DNA of 64,000 bases, taken from positions 992,001 through 1,056,000 of the forward strand of contig CANTUR010000425.1 in NCBI GenBank assembly GCA_947683625.1. Direction: 5' to 3'. Made by a program: the position numbers and the translations under genes. The DNA comes from Mallotus nudiflorus (Eukaryota; Streptophyta; Magnoliopsida; Malpighiales; Euphorbiaceae). The notes beneath the pieces were generated by a model that was given only the letters and a program-made list of their open reading frames with translations, was not told the origin of the DNA and ran no database searches. Each line of letters begins with the position of its first letter. Within the stretch, counting starts at the first letter, position 1. This document shows positions 13,388-25,301 of the stretch, piece by piece.

Positions 13388-13985
13388 GGTGGAGAAGGGA
13401 TTCAGCAGGTTTGAATTTGGAGTAAGGAAGCAAAGTAGAAAAATAACGGAAAAAAGTTAATTTTATTTTTTATTTTCAGTTGCTGGCGCGAAAAGGATGG
13501 ATAGGTCGTTGTAAATCTTGAGTGACTAATTTAGCCTCAGTCTTAATTCACTAACATAACATTGATCCGATTGCTCTTCCAGCATGAGCATGAGATAAAC
13601 AAAGATGGTATTCGTAATTTTACTTAGCTTTGAATTTGTGGCGCAAAAGGCAGATTTGATCGGATCAAAACAATGGGTCCCTCTTGCCGCCCTCGCCGGC
13701 CTTGATTCTCTCCGGCTTAAACCAGCATACATTTCCACCAATCTATATATAATATTGCTCCTTCCATTTGTCATCAACGCAATTCTTTTTAATTACTTTA
13801 ACTCTAATTAATATGACTTCATTGTCAACAAGCTAAATATTATTAATATTATATTAGCATTGATTTTTTTATTTTAATTTTAAATTATCAACACTTCAGG
13901 ACAGAATCATATAGACAATAAAATTTTTTTAACAACGTGAATGCGAATTTAGAGACGCCACTGGTACCAACAATTATTGATAGAA
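13388..13985. other. Intergenic: LIN-like promoter side to BSP1 3' flank
   Basis: About 600 bp between the 5' end of the LIN-like gene and the 3' end of BSP1; both genes point leftwards. The first part should hold the LIN-like promoter and 5' UTR. A 68-codon open frame at 13605-13811 resembles no family I know and has no support. Similarity to the BSP2 flank begins near 13986, which marks the proximal edge of the duplicated segment. Confidence 0.5.
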
Positions 13986-14001
13986 CATCAAAACTACATG
14001 A

Positions 14002-15776
14002 TTAAGGAAACAATAAAGCGATGAATCTAAGTAAAGCAACAACAGAATTTTGAGCAGCCAAAGACGCGAAGACATCAGCTTCATTCGAAACAGCAGAACC
14101 TCCACCTGCTAAATCAGACAATGCCCTGATGGCAATGAAAGGCGTCGTCTGCTGCTGACAGATCAAGGCAATTGCTGCACTCTCCATGTCAACTGGAGTT
14201 GCATTGAATTTATAGTTCAGGAATTTGCGATAAGCACTGTTGTCGAGGAAAACATTAGCACTAACCCCGTTTCTCACTCTCACCACTACAGGTGTTCTTG
14301 GCAAGCAAGTTGAATTCACACATCCTTGTAACTTCAGTCCCTGCATTGCGAAGACAGAAATTTTTTTCTTTGAGTCTGAGCTTGGTAGAAAAAGAAAGTA
14401 GTGTGAAGAAAGGTAGGAGATGAAGAACCTGAACGTTCTTTGCAATTTTGAAGTAATGTTTATCAACAGGAACCCAGAAGGCATGCTCTCTAACTTCAGG
14501 AGTTCCATTTATAGGAAAGATCTCTTCAGGTTGGTACCAGACTCTGTTTAAAAGGTTTTCTACCAGTTTTGTGCCATTTTTGGCATCAGTCTTTTTGTTG
14601 TAATCAGAAAATTCAAGGAAGCCTATTTTCCTGGTGTAGTCTCCATTAGACTCTAAAGAGAGTTGATCATCAGGACCGTCTCCGTACCTCTGTTTATTGG
14701 TCCAAAAAAAAAAGTGTCAGAAGCAAATTGCAATCAAGAAATGGAGAGTTTCTTATTCTTGCTATAGCAGAAATTTGATGTGATTTACCTGCCAATTCCA
14801 AAGACCAGTGTGAGCCCAGTATTGAGGGATAGTCACATCGCCAATTTGCAGTGAAGGATTTGCATTTCCTGCAATTCCATAGTGCACAACACCATTCACC
14901 TTGAACAGACTTAGCAGTAATTGCGTGGTTACACCTGCATTTAGCTATTTGAATAAGAATATTAGAGATAAATTAAAAAAAAAAAAAAAAGAAGCAAGAG
15001 TGTAAAACAAGAAAGTAGCAGAATAAAAAAAAAGTACGATTTCAAATTTGAGTTTGAGTCTTATGTGTGTTACAAAAACAAATGCTGAGAGAAATTTATT
15101 TTTCTCGCCCAGTTCACCCACTTAAAACACTAGAATAGTTCAAGTTTATGCAATTTGATAGTATAAAATGAATAAATAAATAAATAACATACCATACTTA
15201 AACCAGTCATGACAATTATAACCTTCGCATTTTTCACATTCCCTATCCTAAATCTTCTCCCTGCGTGCGGCCAAATTAGAAATGGTTAAAAAAAAGGATA
15301 TGTATTTGCCTATGTTTCTTTAACTTGTATAATTGGGGCAGTAACATCCTTCTTGAAAGATTAAAGCTTTGAGCTATTATATGCCAATCTTCCAGGCAAA
15401 ATGAGGGGCACAATGCCTGAGCAGGATAAAATTCTCGTTTGATATAATTCAATCACATAGCCAGCATTTAAAGTGGCAAGCTTAAATCCACAAATTAGTT
15501 TCACTTTCTTCTTCTGAAAAAAAAATAGCAAAAAAACTTACCTGAATAGTCCAAGTAGGGAAGCTGAGCATGAGCCGCAAAGCTTGGAGATTGAAGAAGA
15601 GGATTCATCTCGTAGGCATTGGGCACTATAATACCTAAATATGGACCTTCTTCATTCACTCTATCAATCTTTCTCATAGTATCTTGAGAAACTTCAGCAT
15701 AAGCCCTACTACTAGTATTAATCCCAATTTCCACAAACAGTAAAACAAGAACTCTCAAAAACTCCATCATCATCAT
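14002..15776 (-). CDS. BSP1: bark storage protein-like nucleoside phosphorylase-superfamily protein
   Basis: Five exons on the minus strand: 15776-15542, 15260-15193, 14944-14789, 14689-14429, 14340-14002; 1,059 nt, 352 aa, GT-AG borders, phases close. The first of four consecutive ATGs is taken as start. Residues 1-25 are hydrophobic and read as a signal peptide. A PNP/UDP phosphorylase-like fold covers about 55-345, with GIAGNANPSLQIGDV, VDMESAA (D291, E293) and IRALSD (D316). These positions resemble the nucleosidase/phosphorylase active site, so activity may be kept. Poplar relatives (BSP, win4) are vegetative storage or wound-inducible proteins. Only about 660 bp of upstream DNA remain before a 30-kb retrotransposon nest, and a MITE occupies part of that. 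BSP2 is its tandem duplicate. Confidence 0.88.
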
Positions 15777-15826
15777 CTTCTTTCTATTGCTTTTTTTTTT
15801 TAACAAACAACTAATAATTCAAGCAC

Positions 15827-15834
15827 ATTTTATA
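15827..15834 (-). promoter_or_regulatory. Putative TATA box of BSP1
   Basis: TATAAAAT on the minus strand, about 50 bp before the start codon; the same place in BSP2 has TATAAAAG. Conservation between the paralogs supports it, but transcription start is unknown. Confidence 0.5.
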
Positions 15835-15993
15835 ATCTCTAATCTGTCATACGTACAATATGCTAAAATTAAAGAGATGTAGATGTTTCAGCCAATCAAG
15901 AGACATGCATACTTATCTAATAAAATAAAGTTGTGGTTGAAGATTGAAGAGGGTACAATATGCGAAATGATGATCATATGTAAAAGGATAAAT

Positions 15994-16282
15994 TTTTTAT
16001 TAGTTTTATATCTTAATTTATAATTTTACCATTTTAATATTTAAATTAAGTTAAAATGTATTAATTTACATTAATATGATAATATAATATAATTTATTAT
16101 TTTTTATCAGTTTAATACGTTTATAGATAATTTTTTTATCAGTTAAACCCTTATAATATGGTACATGTTGATTCGTTATTTCATATTATGTGTGCTGATA
16201 AGGGTTTCAAAATTACATTTTATCCAAATTTATATGTTAAAATGACAAGACTATAAATTAAGATATCAAACTAATAAAAAGT
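15994..16282. mobile_element. MITE-like element with about 60-bp terminal inverted repeats
   Basis: The left end (TTTTTATTAGTTTTATATCT, 15994 on) and the reverse complement of the right end (CTTTTTATTAGTTTGATATC, from about 16281) stay alignable for about 60 bp with few mismatches. Both ends are flanked by GATAAAT (15987-15993 and 16283-16289), a candidate 7-bp target-site duplication. The 289-bp body is AT-rich and non-coding, with an inner inverted pair ACCCTTAT/ATAAGGGT. There is no counterpart upstream of BSP2. Size and structure fit a non-autonomous DNA transposon; the superfamily is uncertain. Confidence 0.72.
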
Positions 16283-16370
16283 GATAAATATATAAAGTCA
16301 TGTATTGCCCCTATGTAAAATATGCAAATTAATGATCATGATGGATCTTAACAATAAATTAAAAAACAAA

Positions 16371-16419
16371 AAGAAATGATCCCCTCTAGTACTAACTCAA
16401 CAAGAGGGGACCATTTCTT
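16371..16419. repeat. Short hairpin (17-nt arms, one mismatch) beside the Gypsy-C insertion
   Basis: The arm AAGAAATGATCCCCTCT (16371-16387) pairs with AGAGGGGACCATTTCTT (16403-16419) around a 15-nt loop. The BSP2 copy has only one arm (near 54239-54255), preceded by the loop sequence in the opposite orientation. Confidence 0.85.
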
Positions 16420-16435
16420 TTTCTAATTAACTTAA

Positions 16436-16843
16436 TGATACCTCATATATATATATTTCTGTTTAAATAATATCTTTATTTTATTGTATAGGGTCACTTG
16501 GCGAAAAAGGAGATCAAAACTAAATAGGAAAAAAATCTCAATTAGGAAATTCCCGGATAAAAAGAAATATCCTTCTAGTTGACATAGGACTTCCATCAAA
16601 GATAAATCTTATTCCTATCAGGTTTGAGCATCACTATCCCTATAAATAGAATCTCAAATCCCTCATTCTCATTCATTCTATTCTCTCATATTCTCGTTGT
16701 TCTCCTTCTCTCTCTAGATTATCTCTCTATATATTTTGACTTAGGCATCAAAGGGTTTGTGGGGATCCTCCCCACCTCTCACCTTATTCTCTATTGATCA
16801 CTTGTAGGGTATTAATTTAAGAGTTCCGAAAAATAAGTTATCA
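16436..16843 (+). repeat. Gypsy-C left LTR
   Basis: TGATACCTC ... AAGTTATCA. It contains a plausible TATA box (CTATAAATAG near 16640) followed by a CT-rich leader. It aligns over its full length to 46033-46439 with, by eye, roughly 12% difference. Confidence 0.88.
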
Positions 16844-16845
16844 AA

Positions 16846-16863
16846 TGGCGCCGTCTGTGGGGA
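16846..16863 (+). other. Gypsy-C primer-binding site, tRNA-Asp-like
   Basis: TGGCGCCGTCTGTGGGGA, two bases after the left LTR. It partly matches the complement of the 3' end of plant tRNA-Asp (TGGCGCCGT plus GGGGA), as seen in many plant Gypsy elements. Confidence 0.75.
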
Positions 16864-16913
16864 ACTCTTGAATAAAAGTCATTCGTGCATCTATCGAATG
16901 AGCTCCAGACATT

Positions 16914-18060
16914 ATGACCTCTAGTCCACCACCAATCTCAACTCTCGACATGCATATCAACCCATCCACTCCCATTCCCCTAATCCATCTGTCATCACCG
17001 ATAATACTGTCAACCCCTTTTTCGCACGTTGGATCGTTATCTCAAATTACAACAGGTGGTATGTACATTCCACTTGGAAACACTCAAAGGTACCCATCCC
17101 TGGGCACCAACCTTTCCTACTATACTCCTCTCCAACACCATCATAGACTTATACCTTCCATACATTTTCCAAACCTACAAGAAACACATGGCATAACCAC
17201 GCCTAATCTAAACATAGTAACCCAAACACTCAACCTCACCCCAACCAGCAAAGAAACAATGATACGAAACATTCAAACACAGATGACCCTAATGCAATAA
17301 CAACTGAATGCCTTAATTCAAAGCGGCAACCCTGGATCAAATCATATGGAAGGTAATACTACATCTCCAAAACTACCAGAAGCAAACAAGAAGCGTAAAA
17401 CCCCGAAAGGGGAATCCAGCTCAAGAATCCCAACTCTAAATGATTCCAAATTAACCTAAAAAGTTAAAGAAGTTATACACAAGGCCCAAAAAAGAGGATG
17501 AATGCATGATGAAAGGCAGGACGACTTTTGTAGCAAGATAATCTGAACAGAAATCCCAACCAAATTCAGAATACTGCAACTAGAATAATATGAAGGAATT
17601 AGAGATCCAATCAACCACATATCCTCGTTCAGAACAAAGATGTTACTCCAAAATGTGAATGATGGAATCATGTACAGAGTTTTCCTTAGTACACTCACTA
17701 AGAATGCTCAAAGACGATTCCACCGTCTTCTAGAAAATTCTATCACCTCTTTCGAAGATTTAGTTGAGAAATTTCAAACCCGATTTATCACCAACGTCCC
17801 TCCAGCCAAAAATATCAACAACCTTCGAATGTGTTGGCAGAAGGCCAATGAATTATTACGAAGCTATTTGGATCGATTCAATAAAGTTGCTATACAAATT
17901 GAAAACTTAGTTGACAAAGTAGCTATAGAAGCTTTAAAGAATGGCACTAGGCTTGGAAAGCTCAAGGATAAGATAATGACAAAAGAACTTGGCACTTTTA
18001 CAGAGGTGATGGAGATGGCAGTTAAAATGATAAAGATGGATGAAGATAAAAGGATGTAAA
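16914..18060 (+). pseudogene. Gypsy-C gag, decayed
   Basis: An open stretch at 16914-17300 is proline/threonine-rich. A second at 17640-18059 (139 codons) fits the retrotransposon gag domain (AQRRFHRLLENSITSFEDLV, LRSYLDRFNKVA). The stretches are separated by stops and frameshifts. No zinc knuckle is clear. It precedes the protease of the same element. Confidence 0.65.
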
Positions 18061-18362
18061 GGGAGGATGAGAAAGCACAAGCTAAAAAAAGATTAAAACC
18101 CCAGAGACCAAGCTTCCTATAAATAAACTTTAGAAACCTGGTGAAAAGGTTTGAGAAGGAAGCTGAAAGATACACGCCTTTATATACCTCCAGATACAGA
18201 ATCCTCATGTGGGTCAAATAAAATGGCGTAGAAATTTCTCCAGCCAGAAGAATCAGCCTGAACAGAAGAGCCACACAAGATAGACGGTACTACTGCCAAT
18301 ATCACCAGGACTATGGACATGACACTGAGGCCTATTAAGAGCTGAAGAGTGCAATAGAAAGA

Positions 18363-19382
18363 TTGGTGCAAAATGGCAAACTCGATAATTTCACCGACAC
18401 ACCCAGAGGAACCCAAAATTGGGATGTGCAGGAACGAGATAGGCCAGCACCAAAAAGGGCCCGGAATGAACTAACCGGCATCATCAACATGATCATCAGA
18501 GGAGAAAACATAGAAAAGAAGCCCAAAAGAGCCTGTAGAGAAAAAGGGCCTGCTCTCAAGAAAAGACAGACCATTACATTTGGTCTAAAAGACGGGAACC
18601 ACATTCAACACCCCCACAATGACACCCTAGTGGTAAGCGCTTACATTAACAATTATCTGGTAAAGAGATTATTAATTGATAATGGAAGTGTCATCAACAC
18701 ATTATCTTGGAATGCTTACAAAGTAATGAGAGGCTTGGTCACTGACTTGAAGGCTCTTCAGAATCCCTTTACAAGTTTTTGCGGAGGAACCACACAGCCA
18801 ATGGGAATGGTAGAGTTAAGTTTGGAATTTAAAAAAAGAGATACCGAATATACAAAAGTCGTTAAAGCCCAGTTCAATGTGGTAGACCTCCCACTAGTAT
18901 ACAACTTCATCATAGGATGACCAGTACTCTATGAAACTGATGCAGTCACAAGTATCTGACACATGACCATGAAGATTCCTATTTAAGGTAGAGTTCTAAC
19001 CATTCGTGGAGATCAACACATGGCCAAGCAATGCTACCAAATGGCAGTCAAGCCTCAGACAGAAGCATTCCCCTCAAAATCTTGAGGAGTAGAGAAACAA
19101 GGAGCCAGCCCAGACCCAATCGACTAGGTTCAGACATTACAGATCACTAATGGAAAAATGGTAAGGATCGATAATGAACTTGATAGTGAAACTAAGCGAG
19201 GGATAAGCGAGGTCCTCATTAAACATTCAAAAGACTTCGCATCGCAAGCATATGAAATTACTAAGGTAGACCCTCAAATTGCCTCACACAACCTGAACAT
19301 TATACTAGGGGCAAATCCGGTTGTCTAGAAGAAGAGGACCTTTGCATACGAGAGGCAAAAGATAATCACTAAAGAAACAAAA
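18363..19382 (+). pseudogene. Gypsy-C protease and start of RT, cut by the Gypsy-B insertion
   Basis: The 185-codon open frame 18363-18920 holds an aspartic protease-like domain: LLIDNGSVINTLSWNAYK (DNGS in place of the usual D-S/T-G), then FNVVDLPLVYNFIIG. The frame ends at a TGA where this family continues GR/GW, and degenerate linker sequence runs to KIITKETK at 19382. The same protein resumes as KLLKARFIKEV after 40077. Broken and inactive. Confidence 0.7.
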
Positions 19383-20839
<1,457 letters not shown>

Positions 20840-23800
20840 TGTAATATCCCGTAATTTTAAAAAAATATTTTTACACTGTACCGGGATATGCAGTGTCAGT
20901 AATTTTTGTATTTTATATGATATTTTTATGAGTTGATATGTATTTTAAACCTATTTTAATTACTGTCTATTATTTTCAGTATTTTACGTAAAATTTTCCC
21001 GGGGACTTTCATTTTCGGGGAAATTTCCACGTAAACAATGTATTATTAATTATTTTAAATGTATTTACGGGTTTGCATGAACTCATACATATTTTTAAAT
21101 TATTAAATAAAGCCTGTGTGTGTATATTTAATTAGGGTTTATTATTACCCTAATATTTTATTATTTATTTATTATTATTTGATTATTTTATTTATTATTA
21201 AATTATTAAAATTTATTTTTTTTCTTTTTTCTTTTTTTTTTTTCTTTTCTTTTCTTTTTCTTTTCCTTTTTCTTTCTTTTTCTTTTCTTTTCTCTTTCCT
21301 TTTCTTTCTTTTTCTTTTTCTTCTTCTTCTTCTTTCTTCTCCCGTGGGTGCCGCCGGACCACCCATCTTCCCACCGTGGTTTCTCCCTCCTCCGGCCACC
21401 GTTTTCGACACCGCCGGTCTCTATCTTCTCCTTGAGCTCCGGTGAGTGTTATTCTAGCTTTTGTTTGAGCTAAAATGGTCTAGAATTGCTTAGGTTTTGA
21501 GTTGAATATTTCGGCCACTTTTGGTTTTCGATTTTTTTGAGCTTCAATTTGGATGATTCATGGAAACTTCCTTCACAAATGTTGTTCCTGGTAGCTTAAT
21601 CTTCATGTATGAATTTTTGTAGAATTTTTGGAGATTGTTTGGATTTTTGGGTATTTTTGAATATTTTAATATTATTTTCGAATTTTCGGAAATTAATTAT
21701 TTAAATTATGAAATTGGAGTTTATGGTTGAATTAGGTGTTGAAATGAATTATAGGAATTTATTTGGAATTTTTATGAATTTCTAAGTATTTATTTTTAAT
21801 TATTGAAGTTTATGTGATTTTGTAAAATTAAGTTAATTGTGTTTTTATTTGAATTTAATTGGTAAATTGAGTTAAATATTTATGTTATTGATAAATATGT
21901 TGAGAAAATTAATTTTGGATAAGTGTATGATTTTTGGTGAATTTTTGAAGTAAATTAGGTATATATATATATATAGGGGTATTTTGGTAATTTTACCCTA
22001 AATTGTCTAAAAATGTAATTTAATTGGTTTTAATATTTATTTAAGGTATAAAAATGATTTCTACAAAATATTTGGTATTTTTAACTAATTAAAACTATTT
22101 TTCGTGAATTATTTTCAATTATATATATAATATACGGTTTTTCAAATAAAATGAGTTTTAATCGATTTTTATAGTGTTTCAAGGTCAATTATGTAACTTT
22201 TATTTATAAAATGTATTTTTATGATTTAAGGATATTTTTGGTATATTTGAATATATATTCTGTGTTTGTGGACCCCGGTCGACAGATTGTAGTCTGGAGT
22301 CCGACCGAGGGGTTGTGATTGATTGTGGTGTTTATTTTTGAAGTGTATTTTCTTTGCAGGGTCGACTCTACTCTTTTGAGTAGAGAGATGTCCGTTTTAC
22401 AGGGGAGGTTCTGCCGGATTTCCGGTAGAATTCTCGTAAAACGTGATATCCAGTCGAACCCTAATTCTATTTCCGTATTTTAATACTCTAGATTTAATTC
22501 TAGGATTTCTGTTAGGGTTATTCTGATGTCGATTAATTATTTCTTGTTTAGTTGCGCCGAGACCGAGGGTTAGTGGACCAGGCCCGTCGGACCTGTCTCG
22601 TGGAGCGCATTAGGTGAGTTACTATATTATATATATATGCTTAGGATGCATGATTTAGAAAATGCATGTTTTATTTTGACTAATTATGCATAAATAATAT
22701 GATTTATATTCAAGTATATTTTTGGTATATTTTTGGTATATAATAAATTATATACATGTTTTATTAATAAAATATATTTAAAATGTTTTTAAATATATTT
22801 TTAGTTTAATTCATGATTTGATTGAATTTATTTGACGTATATATACTCAAAATATACCTGGTTTATGTTTGGTATATTTTCGGTATATATATGGTTTATA
22901 TTGTTGATTTATTTAAATTCATGCATCATTTATTTTTGTGAATGAATGTTTTATTATTTATTACTGAAGGATATCAATAGAACGTGCTACCTAGTGGGCA
23001 GCACTAGGACCGAGTACGTACCGGTACGCCTATAGTATTTAGGCTTTATTACTGACTATTTGTGGATATCGATTTGATTATGATTATTGGATGTGTGAGA
23101 TGTGGTTTGTGGGTGTGATTGCTGGAGCTCGGTTGACCAAGTGTCTCGGGGCCAATCACAGTGGCAGTCAGACTGCTGGAGCTCGGTTGACTTAGTGTCT
23201 CGGGGCCAGTCTACTGTCCATATGGATTAAGTGGATATATTTGGAATCAGTGAGCCTGTATGGCTAGAGTGTTGTTTAACACTATTTTTCTGAAGTTGCG
23301 ATATTCTAGGGTTCTATGTGATCCTTCATAAAAGTTGATTTTCAGACAAAATATATATAAAATGATTTTTCTGCATCTGTATGAACTTGCCTGTATATAT
23401 ACATATTACTCATATACTGTTGACTGTATGCATTATCACTTAGAGTGTATGTATATATACTATAGTAATTCACTCAGTGAGGTCTGACTCCCCTCCGTTG
23501 ACTATTTTTCAGGAGAGTCAACTTCCTCAGACCTCAGTAGCAGGTCGATACGCCGGATTTCTTCCGCCCCGGCTTCTTTATGTAAATTGTATACTTGAGT
23601 CTTATTTATTTTATCTAGACACTGCAGTAGCTGTAAATTACAGTATTGGATTTTATGTACTTTATTTTAAAGAGATGTATTATGTTAAAACTGGATTTGT
23701 ATAAAGATTATACTTATGAGATTATATATGCGATGTGATGAGTTTTGAATTATATCCAGTTGAGATGGATGATATTGTAATATTTATGATATTTATGATT

Positions 23801-23944
23801 TTATTTTTCGCTGCACATATATATATTATATGGTTATTGTTATTGCATGATTTATTTTTTATTTTTAGGCTTGCTACGGGTTCCGGATTCGAAAGAATTC
23901 CCGTTCCCTAGCGCCGGTCATGACTCCTGTTTTGGGTCGTGACA
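20840..23944 (+). repeat. Gypsy-A left LTR
   Basis: TGTAATATCCCG ... GGTCGTGACA. It contains a long pyrimidine tract (about 21217-21340) and two 34-bp direct repeats beginning GCTGGAGCTCGG at 23121 and 23175. A 75-codon open frame (23477-23704) is identical in both LTRs but has no known homology and is probably chance. Confidence 0.95.
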
Positions 23945-23948
23945 AAGT

Positions 23949-23960
23949 TGGTATCAGAGC
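23949..23960 (+). other. Gypsy-A primer-binding site (initiator tRNA-Met)
   Basis: TGGTATCAGAGC, four bases after the left LTR; this is the standard plant tRNA-iMet primer site. Confidence 0.92.
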
Positions 23961-24158
23961 GAAGTTCGTATCAGAGTGGAGTTCTGTGTCAGGGCTTAGT
24001 TATGTGAGTTGTGGCCCTAGTTTTAAAGTTGTGTTTTCTGTTGGACTACTGCAGTGTATTAGGTTCGAGTATGTCTTGATGAGTATTCCTTGCTGTAGTT
24101 TTCAGCGTTATTCCTCCGTTGTCTGTTTTGTCTGAATTTTTCCGTTTGTCTTTTCAGA

Positions 24159-25301
24159 ATGAGGAGGCGAGCGCGTGTCGCTCCACCGGTCGTTGAGGCC
24201 GAGGATGATGAGTCTTTTCAAGACGAGGTTTTACCTCCTGAGCAGCCAGTTAGACGTAGAGGTCGTGGCAGAGGTAGACCTCGAGGAGCGGCAGGTCGCC
24301 GTAGGCAGAGAGAGTTACAGGACGAGGAGCCTGTTGAGCCTGAGTTTGATGTTCCTGTTCCTCCAGTTGTTCAGCCTGTTCAGCCTGCCTATCAGCAGGG
24401 TATGTCTAACCCTGAGGCAGCTTTGTTCTATGCCAGAGTTGGCAGGATTGCGTTTGATGGGACTTCTGATCCTTTAGATTTTCTGCATGCGATTGAGACT
24501 AGGACTCGGACTGCTCATACCGAGTACCAGAGGATCATGATCGTTGAGTTGTCTGTCGAGGGACCAGCTTTGGATTGGTTTATTCAGATGATCCAGCCCT
24601 TTATGATGACGATGACATGGGCTCAGTTTCGAGAGCGATTCATGAGGAGATTTTGTCCAGAGCCTCTTCGTTTGAGCTATCGTCTTCGATTGACCAGTAT
24701 TTCTCGTGGAGATCGATCTGTAGAGGAGTATACCCGAGAGTTCCTTCGTCTGGGTAGATATGCTGAGGATCTGATGCGAGATCAGTATTTCGCTGTTACT
24801 ACCTATGTGACTGGTTTGGGTTCAGCTTTTGCTGGTATGCCTACAGCAGGTCTTACTCTCGAGTCTGTGATTGAGCTAGCTAAGGAGATCGAGCTGAGAT
24901 TAGTTAGGCAGGGAGCGATGCCTGATTATTACCAGTTGGGAGTTCAGTCGAGTGGATTGCAGGCTACTCCGTATTCGAGTTTTCATGTTGGTTCGAGTAG
25001 TCAGCAGCGAGGTTCGACTCAGCAGAGTCAGAGACAGCAGCAGCGAGTGCATCGGAGCAGTAGACATGGTCGTGGAGGTCAGCGTAGATCGTTTAGATTT
25101 GGGTCAGGTGCTTCGAGCAGTAGCAGTGGTCGTAGTTCTGGATCAGCGGCCAGTGTTTGTCAGACTTGTGGTAGAGTCCATCAGGGACCGTGTTATCTGA
25201 CACCACTGACATGCTTCAGATGCGGACAGACAGGACATTTTGCCAGATCGTGTCCTTATTCCGGATATCAGCAGCAACAGATTTCGCGATTCCCACAGTA
25301 G
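24159..25301 (+). CDS. gag: Gypsy-A Gag (capsid and nucleocapsid)
   Basis: 380 aa from the first ATG after the primer site to an in-frame TAG at 25299-25301. The N-terminus is basic and arginine-rich (RRGRGRGRPRG). A retrotransposon gag domain spans about residues 100-235 (LDWFIQM ... FMRRFCPEPLR ... VEEYTREFLRLGRYAEDL). After a serine/glutamine-rich stretch, a CCHC zinc knuckle CFRCGQTGHFARSC lies near residues 352-365. Gag forms the particle and binds the RNA. The pol frame follows without a frame change, so in most relatives this would be one gag-pol polyprotein; here a single stop separates them. Confidence 0.92.
   Translation: MRRRARVAPPVVEAEDDESFQDEVLPPEQPVRRRGRGRGRPRGAAGRRRQRELQDEEPVEPEFDVPVPPVVQPVQPAYQQGMSNPEAALFYARVGRIAFDGTSDPLDFLHAIETRTRTAHTEYQRIMIVELSVEGPALDWFIQMIQPFMMTMTWAQFRERFMRRFCPEPLRLSYRLRLTSISRGDRSVEEYTREFLRLGRYAEDLMRDQYFAVTTYVTGLGSAFAGMPTAGLTLESVIELAKEIELRLVRQGAMPDYYQLGVQSSGLQATPYSSFHVGSSSQQRGSTQQSQRQQQRVHRSSRHGRGGQRRSFRFGSGASSSSSGRSSGSAASVCQTCGRVHQGPCYLTPLTCFRCGQTGHFARSCPYSGYQQQQISRFPQ

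Noticed and set aside
13605..13811. 68-codon plus-strand frame between the LIN-like gene and BSP1
   Set aside because: No recognised domain, intron or paralog support; probably chance in non-coding DNA.
21116..21445. 109-codon frame in the Gypsy-A LTR, repeated at 29239-29565
   Set aside because: It is the pyrimidine tract of the LTR read as Phe/Leu/Ser; the two copies only reflect the LTR duplication.
23477..23704. 75-codon frame identical in both Gypsy-A LTRs
   Set aside because: Identity follows from the recent LTR duplication; no homology is recognised and the Gypsy-B LTRs do not keep it open.
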